Shown here: piece by piece, positions 1 to 5,700 of the stretch | Position numbering within the stretch: position 1 is the stretch's first letter | Layout of the letters: each line of letters begins with the position of its first letter | Assembly (NCBI GenBank): GCA_029288195.1 | Contig: JARFPR010000507.1 | Coordinates: 1 to 6,482 of the forward strand | Direction of reading: 5' to 3' | Origin: Gammaproteobacteria bacterium | GTDB lineage: Bacteria > Pseudomonadota > Gammaproteobacteria > GCA-001735895 | DNA length: 6,482 nucleotides | Made by a program: the position numbers and the translations under genes | The notes under the pieces: generated by a model | The model's database searches: none | Told to the model about the DNA's origin: nothing | What the model saw: the letters and a program-made list of their open reading frames with translations, nothing else

Positions 1-20
1 CATAGTCAGACGCCTGTATC

Positions 21-34
21 GGCGAGAGGATTTG
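21..34. repeat. 14-bp copy of the tRNA-Pro T-arm/acceptor sequence
   Basis: Bases 21-34 (ggcgagaggatttg) are identical to 228-241, which cover the 3' acceptor strand, the 3' T-stem strand and part of the T loop of the tRNA-Pro gene, in the same orientation. Identity stops at both edges (bases 20 and 35 differ). A 14-bp exact match about 200 bp from its source is unlikely by chance and suggests a tRNA-derived fragment, as left by duplication or by integration near tRNA 3' ends. Confidence 0.55.
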
Positions 35-53
35 GCTCGCACATCCTTGTGCT

Positions 54-92
54 CGGTCCCTGCAGATGGCCTGCGGCCATCTTCCGGGACTG
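54..92. repeat. Long interrupted hairpin
   Basis: Outer arms 56-60 and 86-90 (gtccc/gggac) pair perfectly and extend by a G-T and a C-G pair to 54/92. A 3x3 internal loop (61-63/83-85) follows, then an inner stem of eight perfect pairs (64-71/75-82) closed by a 3-base loop. It has no adjacent T run, so it is not a classical intrinsic terminator. It resembles the palindromic units of REP-like elements. Confidence 0.6.
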
Positions 93-110
93 CTCGCTAC
101 ACTCGCACCG

Positions 111-133
111 CCAGTTCGCTCCTAGCGAACTGG
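111..133. repeat. Perfect 10-bp hairpin with 3-base loop
   Basis: Arms ccagttcgct (111-120) and agcgaactgg (124-133) are perfect reverse complements around the loop cct. No T tract follows on either strand, so a terminator role is not supported. It is one of the consecutive palindromes in this tract. Confidence 0.7.
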
Positions 134-147
134 TGAACCTCTGCTTC

Positions 148-158
148 GGTTCTATCTT

Positions 159-168
<10 letters not shown>
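148..168 (+). other. Possible degenerate remnant of a tRNA-Pro 3' end
   Basis: Read on the plus strand, 148-168 begins with ggttc and ends with cccgacca. It aligns with the T-loop-to-CCA part of the minus-strand tRNA-Pro gene if about five bases are deleted from the middle. Its last part (159 onward) is the left arm of the perfect inverted repeat. No 5' half of a tRNA (D arm, anticodon arm) can be recognised upstream, so this is at most a relic of the 3' end, facing the intact gene tail to tail. The similarity in the first half is weak. Confidence 0.35.
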
Positions 169-297
<129 letters not shown>

Positions 298-313
298 ACA
301 TCTAAGCCAGATC

Positions 314-342
314 ATTCTAGGAGAATAATGCCCGGGGCTCAA
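314..342 (-). promoter_or_regulatory. Sigma70-type promoter of tRNA-Pro
   Basis: On the minus strand a -35 box TTGAGC (337-342, four of six consensus bases) and a -10 box TAGAAT (314-319, five of six) are separated by exactly 17 bases. Transcription would start roughly 7 bases downstream, leaving a short leader before the mature tRNA begins at 297. The -35 box starts three bases after the stop codon of the glutaredoxin gene, and no separate terminator for that gene is seen. Confidence 0.65.
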
Positions 343-345
343 TCT

Positions 346-816
346 TTATGACTTGCCGTAGTAAATCCTGTCAAACGAACTCGCACTGAAGCCATTCATA
401 CGCTGATCTCCGATCAGGATAATCGGCACGCCGCGGCCGTTTAACTTTTTATATTCTTTCGCAGCCTGCTCCGATTTTTCAATATCATACTCGACAAAGG
501 GGATCTTGTTTTTCCTGAAGTGCTTCGCGGCCTGCTTGCAATAGCCACACCAGGTGGTTGAATACATCACGACCTTGGTTGATTTTTGACGCTTGGTTAT
601 ATTGCCCGGGTCGTAAACGAATGCCTCGACGCTAACCGAGGTATAGCTGCTGACCTTGCCGGTAATTCGCTTGAGCTTGGCATTATCGGGAGGACTATCA
701 CCATAATGCACATTGCCCTGTTCATCGACCCACTTGTAAAGCTGGCCATGACTTACCGGGCTTGCCGTTAAAAAGACCAGCAACAGGCTGGTGACAAAGA
801 GGTGAAATTTCTTCAT
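346..816 (-). CDS. Exported DUF4124-glutaredoxin domain protein
   Basis: The 156-residue protein begins with a signal peptide (MKK, then a hydrophobic stretch to about residue 20, probable cleavage after SHG at 24). A DUF4124 segment follows (residues 26-43, YKWVDEQGNVHYGDSPP). A glutaredoxin-like thioredoxin fold covers about 80-152, with active-site motif CGYC at 90-93, the cis-proline at P131 in GVP, and a GF pair at 142-143 at the usual glutathione-binding position. It is probably a periplasmic or envelope thiol-disulfide oxidoreductase; substrates cannot be inferred. DUF4124 is common at the N terminus of secreted gammaproteobacterial proteins. The start is fixed by the signal peptide, although the leader has no clear Shine-Dalgarno and is very A/T-rich. 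It is separated from the transporter gene by 49 bp containing a candidate promoter, and is followed at once by the tRNA-Pro promoter. Family and export are well supported; the physiological role is open. Confidence 0.9.
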   Translation of the reverse strand: MKKFHLFVTSLLLVFLTASPVSHGQLYKWVDEQGNVHYGDSPPDNAKLKRITGKVSSYTSVSVEAFVYDPGNITKRQKSTKVVMYSTTWCGYCKQAAKHFRKNKIPFVEYDIEKSEQAAKEYKKLNGRGVPIILIGDQRMNGFSASSFDRIYYGKS

Positions 817-843
817 TGCAAATTTAATTTTAACTTGCAGATG

Positions 844-852
844 AGTATAGCA
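844..852 (-). promoter_or_regulatory. Candidate extended -10 promoter for the glutaredoxin gene
   Basis: The minus strand reads TGCTATACT here, matching an extended -10 element (TG-N-TATAAT-like, five of six in the hexamer). No good -35 box stands at the proper distance, as expected for extended -10 promoters. Initiation near 837 would give a leader of about 20 bases. The element lies between the transporter stop codon and the glutaredoxin start. It is a short motif, so the call is tentative. Confidence 0.4.
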
Positions 853-865
853 GTTGGCTGTAAAA

Positions 866-1762
866 TTACGTTTTGGCCGAGCGACTGACCAGGTAGACCC
901 CCATGACGCAAACCATCATTCCGGCTATCGATAACACCCCCAGGGTCTCTCCAAACAGGAAATGAGCCTCAACAACGACCAGGGGTGGTACCAGGTAAAA
1001 CATGCTCGATAACCTGCCGGCTTCTCCGTTCCTGATGATATACATCAGCAGCATGACCGCACCAATCGATAATCCCAGTACCTGCCAGATCAACGCGATC
1101 CCGAAGGTAGGGGTCCAGTCGATTGTCCAGGTCTCGCTGAAGAGCAGGGCGAAGAACGCGGTTGCCAGCGCCCCGGCGACGTATTGCATCAGCGTACCCG
1201 GTAACAGTTGCGACTGATCACAGAATTTCTTCTGGTAAAACACCCCGAGCGCCATCGACATCAGGCTGACCAGGCACATGCTGAGATCGAACAGGTCGAG
1301 ACCCCCGCTTGAGCCGAGGGCTATCCCATACTTGCCGATGATTACGATGCTGATCCCGACAAAGCCGATCAGCAAGCCCGCGAGCTTTCGAAAATCGAGA
1401 TGCTCGCCAATGTAAAGGCTCGCCAGGGCCATTGTCAGGATGGGCTGTACACCAATAATAATTGCGACGATTCCGGACGGTACCCCGTTCTTGATGGGCC
1501 AGAACAGGAAGCCGAGATATCCACAATGCAACAACACGCCGGTAATCATATCGTGCCTGAAAGACCAGATACGGCGCGGTAACGCCGCCCCGAATAAAAG
1601 CAATATCGGTATCAGTGCAACCGCGGTGATGGTAAATCTCAGGCACAGAAAAACGAAAGGATCCGCGTTTTGCATGCTGTACTTGGCCGCGATAAAACCG
1701 GTGCTCCACAGCGAGACAAATATCAGTGGAGCAACGCGTAATAGTAGCGCCTGGCTAGGCAT
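866..1762 (-). CDS. EamA/DMT superfamily transporter
   Basis: The 298-residue protein has ten hydrophobic segments (approximately 10-27, 36-58, 74-91, 97-117, 126-143, 158-176, 190-208, 220-241, 251-271 and 275-293). They form two five-helix EamA repeats. The first repeat carries the family pattern LWSTGFIAAKY near the N terminus and GEHLDFRKLAG before helix 5; the second has the matching GETLGVLSIAG before helix 10. Length and layout are normal for drug/metabolite inner-membrane transporters, many of which export amino acids or metabolites; the substrate cannot be read from sequence. It starts 39 bp after the FKBP gene with only a weak ribosome-binding site and no visible promoter or terminator in the gap, so it may be the distal gene of the ectoine operon. 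A role in moving ectoine-related metabolites would be speculation. Confidence 0.9.
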   Translation of the reverse strand: MPSQALLLRVAPLIFVSLWSTGFIAAKYSMQNADPFVFLCLRFTITAVALIPILLLFGAALPRRIWSFRHDMITGVLLHCGYLGFLFWPIKNGVPSGIVAIIIGVQPILTMALASLYIGEHLDFRKLAGLLIGFVGISIVIIGKYGIALGSSGGLDLFDLSMCLVSLMSMALGVFYQKKFCDQSQLLPGTLMQYVAGALATAFFALLFSETWTIDWTPTFGIALIWQVLGLSIGAVMLLMYIIRNGEAGRLSSMFYLVPPLVVVEAHFLFGETLGVLSIAGMMVCVMGVYLVSRSAKT

Positions 1763-1801
1763 GTATTCCGATCGGTCCTGGTTTGATCGGCTAATGCGGG
1801 A

Positions 1802-2485
1802 TCAGGGCTTGATTTCGAGCAGCTCGACCTCGAAGACCAGGGTTTCAAATGGCCCTATGGAGCCACCCGCGCCGCGCTCGCCGTAACCGAGTTCATACGG
1901 AATAACGAACTGGAACTTGCTGCCCACGCTCATTAACTGTAAGCCCTCGGTCCAGCCCGGAATAACCTGGTTGAGCACAAAAGAGGTCGGTGAACCGCGA
2001 GAATAGGAACTGTCGAACTCGGTGCCATCGATCAAGGTGCCACGGTAATGAACGCTTACCTCGTCAGTAGCCTTGGGTTTGGCGCCATCGGCTTCAGTAA
2101 TAACCGAATACTGTAATCCGGATTCGGTAATCTGCACGCCTTCTTTTTCGGCATTGCTCTTGAGATATGCCTGCCCTCGCTCCTTGTTGGCTTCAGACTG
2201 TTTCGCAAAAACTTTTTCTATTTGCGCGTTTATGGCTTCTCCCGCGGCTTCCAGGCTAATAAGCGTTTCCTCGTCTTTATGCTGCGCTTTAATTCCCTGT
2301 AACATCAGGTCGTAGTCAACGTCCCCGTACTGTTTGAGCACGCGCTCGCCGATGACCATGCCGAGTCCATAACTGAAACGGTCTTCATCAGTTTCGAGGC
2401 TGGTTTTAGCCGGGGCCTGGTCTTTTTTATCGCAGGCGGCCAGGCTGGCTAACAGAACGATCAGCACAAGTGCTTTAAATTTCAT
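1802..2485 (-). CDS. FKBP-type peptidyl-prolyl cis-trans isomerase lipoprotein (Mip/FkpA-like)
   Basis: The 227-residue protein catalyses cis-trans isomerisation of peptidyl-proline bonds during folding of envelope proteins. It has a lipoprotein signal with lipobox LAAC (15-18). An N-terminal FKBP_N-type helical dimerisation region follows (about 34-110, including DRFSYGLGMVIGERV). The C-terminal FKBP domain (about 120-227) keeps the expected ligand-pocket residues: Y147, F157-D158, V174-I175, W178, Y202 and F218. The residue after the lipidated cysteine is Asp (D19), which in enteric bacteria favours retention in the inner membrane; whether this applies here is unknown. The start is supported by an AAGGA ribosome-binding site seven bases upstream. 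The gene begins 21 bp after doeB, so co-transcription with the ectoine genes is plausible, but a dedicated function in ectoine use is not established. It could equally be a housekeeping chaperone that gained this position. Confidence 0.93.
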   Translation of the reverse strand: MKFKALVLIVLLASLAACDKKDQAPAKTSLETDEDRFSYGLGMVIGERVLKQYGDVDYDLMLQGIKAQHKDEETLISLEAAGEAINAQIEKVFAKQSEANKERGQAYLKSNAEKEGVQITESGLQYSVITEADGAKPKATDEVSVHYRGTLIDGTEFDSSYSRGSPTSFVLNQVIPGWTEGLQLMSVGSKFQFVIPYELGYGERGAGGSIGPFETLVFEVELLEIKP

Positions 2486-2492
2486 TTTGGAT

Positions 2493-2497
2493 TCCTT
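2493..2497 (-). promoter_or_regulatory. Ribosome-binding site of the FKBP gene
   Basis: The minus strand reads AAGGA with seven bases between it and the ATG at 2485. It is the best Shine-Dalgarno match in the window and fixes the start of the lipoprotein. It lies in the 21-bp gap after doeB, consistent with translation from a shared transcript. Confidence 0.75.
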
Positions 2498-2506
2498 TAA
2501 GTTGAG

Positions 2507-3505
2507 TTATCGCTGGACGACTTGTGCAATTACATTCATAAAGTCGCCAATCTTGATCAGGGATGGAAAGTGTCGGCCCAGGATAATACCGTCACTTTCG
2601 GCCAGGTACTCGACCGGTTTATCACCGGTTCGTTCGGTAGTATAGACGCGTGCAATTATATCGCCTTTTTGCACCGTGTCACCAAGACTGACACAGGGTT
2701 CAAGCAGACCATCGTGTTGCGAAAACACGTAGGCATTTTCCTGTTGCATATCCAGTTTGATGCTCGCCGTCCCGGGTTGTATGGGTTTCGCATCCAGGAT
2801 CCCCGCATGCACCAGGAAATTATGCACGCCACGCCTGGCTACGCCCGCAGTATGGGGGCTGCTGGTGCCGCCGCCTCCGAGTTCGGTGGAGACAAAAACC
2901 TTGCCCATCGATTCTGCCTGCGTGTCATACATGCCGGCGGCATCGATTTCGATAAGGCTCAGGTAGTAGGGCGCGGCGAAGGCCAACGTGGCGGCTTCGC
3001 AGGCCTGTTGCTGTGACTTGTCGTCGAGCTCGTGGTAAGCCGCGAACGGCAGAAACTCAAGCGTCTTACCACCCGAATGAATGTCGAGTACAAATTCACA
3101 CATGGGTAACAGGGTGCTCGTAATGTAGTCGGCGATGAGTTGGGTGATAGTGCCTTTAGCCTTACCCGGAAAAATCCTGTTCATGTTGAGCTGGTCGATG
3201 GGCGAAACCCGGTCGGCAACCTGGAAAGCAGGATAGTTCATCGCTGGAATAATGATTACGCGACCGCGGACCTGGTCGATATCAATGGTATTAGCGAGAT
3301 GATGCAGGGCAATCGGGCCCTCGTATTCATCGCCGTGATTGGCACCGGTTAAAATCGCGCCGGGACCAGCGCCATTTTTGGCGACAGTAATCGGCAACAT
3401 GATCGATCCCCAGGCAGAATCGTTGCGCGAATGCGGTATCTGCAGGAAACCGTGTTGCACGCCGTCACGCTCGAGATCTATGGTCGCTGCTATCGGGTTT
3501 GCCAT
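2507..3505 (-). CDS. doeB: N-acetyl-L-2,4-diaminobutyrate deacetylase (ectoine catabolism)
   Basis: The 332-residue protein belongs to the AstE/AspA (succinylglutamate desuccinylase/aspartoacylase) zinc hydrolases. In the ectoine pathway DoeB/EutE removes acetate from N-acetyl-L-2,4-diaminobutyrate, made by DoeA, giving L-2,4-diaminobutyrate in the cytoplasm. The zinc site is visible: H57 and E60 in GANHGDE, and H143 in DIHSGG. E208 in STELGGGG is the likely catalytic glutamate, and N109-R110 in LNMNRIFPG is a typical substrate-binding pair. The C-terminal part (about 250-330) is a beta-rich domain usual in this subfamily. No signal peptide is present. The start lies 2 bp after the doeA stop, with GGTGA as ribosome-binding site inside the doeA end, which implies translational coupling. 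In Ruegeria pomeroyi the orthologues EutD and EutE form a complex, fitting the tight pairing here. The main alternative, a generic succinylglutamate desuccinylase-like enzyme, is made unlikely by the neighbours. Confidence 0.93.
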   Translation of the reverse strand: MANPIAATIDLERDGVQHGFLQIPHSRNDSAWGSIMLPITVAKNGAGPGAILTGANHGDEYEGPIALHHLANTIDIDQVRGRVIIIPAMNYPAFQVADRVSPIDQLNMNRIFPGKAKGTITQLIADYITSTLLPMCEFVLDIHSGGKTLEFLPFAAYHELDDKSQQQACEAATLAFAAPYYLSLIEIDAAGMYDTQAESMGKVFVSTELGGGGTSSPHTAGVARRGVHNFLVHAGILDAKPIQPGTASIKLDMQQENAYVFSQHDGLLEPCVSLGDTVQKGDIIARVYTTERTGDKPVEYLAESDGIILGRHFPSLIKIGDFMNVIAQVVQR

Positions 3506-3507
3506 GC

Positions 3508-4689
3508 TTATTTCACCAGTAGTCGTTGTTCAACATTGGCCAGGCTCTCGTAACCCGAATCAGTAACAACAACTGACTCAGTAATTTCGAGGCCACCATC
3601 ATCAAGCCACAGCGCCGGCATGAAATGGAAAGTCATGTTTTGCTTAAGCTCGGTTTTGTCGCCGCGGCGCAGGCTCATGGTTCGTTCGCCCCAGTCAGGC
3701 GGATATGACAGGCCAATTGAATACCCGGTGCGATTCTCTTTTTTGAAACCGTGTTTTTCAAGCGTATCGAAGAAAGCGATCGCAATGTCTTCGCAGAGTT
3801 TACCCGGTTTGGCATTTTCGAGTCCTGCGTGCATCGCATCGAGCACGGCTTTTTCGGCATCAAGATATTTTTGCGGCGGTGTGCCAAGCGAAATCGTGCG
3901 CGACAAGGGGCAATGGTAGCGCCTGTGGCATCCCGCAATTTCGAAGAAGGTGATGTCACCGGGTTTCAGTTTTGAGTCGTCCCAGGTCAGGTGTGCCGCA
4001 GTAGCATCCATTCCGCTTGGCAACAGTGGCATGATCGCCGGATAATCGCCCCAATGCTCATCCTTGCCAGCAATACCGGTACGAAATATTTCTGCCGCGA
4101 GTTCATTTTTCTTTAACCCGGGTTCGATGATCTCATAGATACGCGCGTGCATGGCTTCGACAATGCGTGCCGCGCTGCGCATATAGGTCAACTCCTGTTC
4201 AGACTTGATGAGGCGTTGCCAGTTGACCAGCGCGGTTGCATCGATCAGCGTTGCCGCGGGTAAACCGGTTTGCAGCGAGCGGAATGCGGCCGCAGAAAAA
4301 TAAAAATTTTCCATTTCGACGCCGATCGACCCTCGATCAAGCTTCATCTCGCGCAGTAACTCGGAAAGGTGATCCATCGGGTGGCAGACGTCTGACTGCA
4401 CGAAGTGGTCCGGGTATTTTAAAATATTGTCTTGCTCAAGATAGGTCGTGCGCAGCGCGCCGGGTGCGTCGATTCCGCGCCCCCACCAGATCGGTTCCCG
4501 CTCATGTTGCACGATGACACACTGATGTGTGTAAAAGGACCAACCGTCGTATCCCGTGAGCCAGGCCATATTGGAAGGATCGACCACGACCAGGCAATCT
4601 ATATTTTTATTCGACATTGCAGCCCGGGTCTTGTCGAGTCGTTGCTGATATTCTTGCAGGGAAAAATTTAGTTTCGCGTCTTTCGGCAT
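3508..4689 (-). CDS. doeA: Ectoine hydrolase (M24 creatinase/prolidase-like)
   Basis: DoeA (EutD) hydrolyses the ectoine ring to N-acetyl-diaminobutyrate in the cytoplasm, the first committed step of ectoine breakdown. The 393-residue length fits the family. Residues about 10-160 form the creatinase N-terminal domain (LVVVDPSNMAWLTGYDGW at 33-50), and about 165-385 the pita-bread M24 domain. By my alignment the five metal ligands of M24 peptidases are gone: E250 replaces the first Asp, P261 the second, Y323 the His, M357 the first Glu and T370 the last. This is expected for ectoine hydrolases, which work without metal. E250 in FFEIAGCHRRYHCPLSRT is a plausible counterpart of the glutamate reported to attack the ring in EutD. 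ATG starts 13 bp after the eutC stop with a weak ribosome-binding site; the stop is 2 bp before doeB. Annotations as Xaa-Pro aminopeptidase would be misleading. Confidence 0.95.
   Translation of the reverse strand: MPKDAKLNFSLQEYQQRLDKTRAAMSNKNIDCLVVVDPSNMAWLTGYDGWSFYTHQCVIVQHEREPIWWGRGIDAPGALRTTYLEQDNILKYPDHFVQSDVCHPMDHLSELLREMKLDRGSIGVEMENFYFSAAAFRSLQTGLPAATLIDATALVNWQRLIKSEQELTYMRSAARIVEAMHARIYEIIEPGLKKNELAAEIFRTGIAGKDEHWGDYPAIMPLLPSGMDATAAHLTWDDSKLKPGDITFFEIAGCHRRYHCPLSRTISLGTPPQKYLDAEKAVLDAMHAGLENAKPGKLCEDIAIAFFDTLEKHGFKKENRTGYSIGLSYPPDWGERTMSLRRGDKTELKQNMTFHFMPALWLDDGGLEITESVVVTDSGYESLANVEQRLLVK
3513..3517 (-). promoter_or_regulatory. Ribosome-binding site of doeB inside the end of doeA
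   Basis: The minus strand reads GGTGA with seven bases to the doeB ATG at 3505. It overlaps the last codons of doeA, whose stop is only 2 bp before doeB. Ribosomes finishing doeA would be positioned to restart on doeB, which would favour matched production of the two partner enzymes. Confidence 0.6.
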
Positions 4690-4702
4690 GCTTTCAATTT
4701 CT

Positions 4703-5695
4703 CTAGGTAGCGAAGTTGGTGCCGGCCTGGTGCTGCTGACACATCTGGTAAGCTAAAGTTGCGATCGCGGTATCCTGGATGCCCGTTCCGGTCAGGTCAC
4801 ACAAGGTTATGTCGTCACTGTTCGCTCGCCCGGCCATCTGCTGCGCAATGACCTGGCCCAGCTCGGGGAATTCGATGGCTGGGTCTACCAGTTGTTTATC
4901 GATCGCATGGTGCAGTTCACCGAGCAGCCTGACCTGTGACAGGCGATCACAAAAGTACTGTGCCTTGTCGGCGATGATGGCGGGATCAATTTCATTTTTA
5001 TGCTCGGAATCGGATCCCATGGCGGTGATATGTTGGCCCGCCCTGATGTGCTCGGCCATCAGTATTGGCTGGGTCGAGGTTGTCGCTGTGACGATGATAT
5101 CGGCCTCGGCTGTCGCCACCGAGACATTTGCGCAGGCGGTAACTTCAAACCCGAGTCGCTTGCTTAAGTCTTCTGCTTTTGCCTGGGCTTTTCCGAAATC
5201 GCGAGCCCAGATAGTTGCCGAGCTGATATCGCGAACCAGGGTCAGGGCTTCGAGTTGCAGACCGGCCTGCATGCCGGCACCGAGAATTGCGGCATTACGG
5301 CTGTCGGCCCGCGCCAGGTATTTCGATGCCACCGCACCAGCTGCGGCGGTGCGAATATCGGTCAGATAGCCATTGTCGAGCAAGAGTGCCTCGACCATAC
5401 CGGTGCGTGTACTGAACAAAACCATGAGCCCGTTGACACTTGGCAGGCCGAGACTGGGATTGTCAAAAAAACCCGGACTTATCTTGATGGCCAGGCTATC
5501 GACGCCAGGGATGTAAGCCGTCTTGACGTCGATCTCACCATTGTTTTCGACAATATCCAGTCGCATGATGGGCGGCATAATGACTGACTTGGTGGCGAGC
5601 GCATGGTAGGCGTTTTCCACGCACTCCACTGCGGCCAGGTCAAGCTGGATCTGGCTGCGAAGCTCGGCCTCGGTAAGAATTCTGATATCTGCCAC
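4703..5695 (-). CDS. eutC: Ectoine utilization protein EutC (ornithine cyclodeaminase/mu-crystallin family)
   Basis: The 330-residue protein is an NAD(P)-dependent ornithine cyclodeaminase/mu-crystallin family member with no signal peptide. Family landmarks are K71 in KISPGFFDNP, R115 in LTDIRTAAAGAVASKYLA, the Rossmann glycine motif GAGMQ at 139-143, and D229 in GSDSEHKNEID, all at positions matching the ornithine cyclodeaminase active site. DLTGTGIQDTAIA (300-312) closes the fold. Next to eutB and doeA it is best named EutC, assigned to the hydroxyectoine branch of the pathway; the precise reaction is less firmly established than those of DoeA and DoeB. It starts with GTG (codon at 5693-5695), 5 bp after the eutB stop, with a purine-rich GAGGGG 11 bases upstream, inside the end of eutB. 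The stop is TAG. Without its neighbours it could be taken for an ornithine cyclodeaminase or an alanine dehydrogenase. Confidence 0.9.
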   Translation of the reverse strand: MADIRILTEAELRSQIQLDLAAVECVENAYHALATKSVIMPPIMRLDIVENNGEIDVKTAYIPGVDSLAIKISPGFFDNPSLGLPSVNGLMVLFSTRTGMVEALLLDNGYLTDIRTAAAGAVASKYLARADSRNAAILGAGMQAGLQLEALTLVRDISSATIWARDFGKAQAKAEDLSKRLGFEVTACANVSVATAEADIIVTATTSTQPILMAEHIRAGQHITAMGSDSEHKNEIDPAIIADKAQYFCDRLSQVRLLGELHHAIDKQLVDPAIEFPELGQVIAQQMAGRANSDDITLCDLTGTGIQDTAIATLAYQMCQQHQAGTNFAT

Positions 5696-5700
5696 CGGAG

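Larger units (their letters stand above)
1..158. other. Hairpin-rich non-coding tract downstream of tRNA-Pro
   Basis: I see no convincing coding sequence here. The tract is a succession of short inverted repeats: 11-14/21-24, 22-26/36-40, 39-43/48-52, 54-60/86-92 enclosing 64-71/75-82, 111-120/124-133 and 135-139/148-152. Some of these overlap and would be mutually exclusive. Bases 21-34 are identical to part of the T arm and acceptor of the neighbouring tRNA-Pro gene, and 148-168 resemble its 3' end on the opposite strand. This looks like a compact palindromic repeat or tRNA-associated element, not random spacer. Whether it recurs in the genome cannot be seen from one copy. The first bases may belong to a feature cut by the window edge. 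Confidence 0.5.

Noticed and set aside
1..158. CRISPR array or integron attC site
   Set aside because: The palindromes differ from one another in sequence and spacing, with no regular direct repeats or spacers, and no integrase or cas gene is present in the window.
1218..1709. 163-codon minus-strand frame inside the transporter gene
   Set aside because: It is an alternative frame of the EamA gene. The real frame gives ten membrane helices in two repeats, while this one gives an Arg/His-rich sequence without family features.
1768..1790. Inverted repeat between the FKBP and transporter genes as a terminator
   Set aside because: The stem is only 6 bp (1768-1773/1785-1790) with an 11-base loop and no T run on the minus strand, so it does not meet the criteria for an intrinsic terminator.
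2522..3016. 164-codon plus-strand open frame
   Set aside because: It is antisense to doeB, which has intact zinc-site motifs. No ribosome-binding site or domain supports the plus-strand product.
4779..5369. 196-codon plus-strand open frame
   Set aside because: It lies entirely antisense to eutC, whose protein has conserved motifs throughout. The plus-strand product is rich in Ser, Ala, Arg and Cys with no recognisable domain, typical of a shadow frame.
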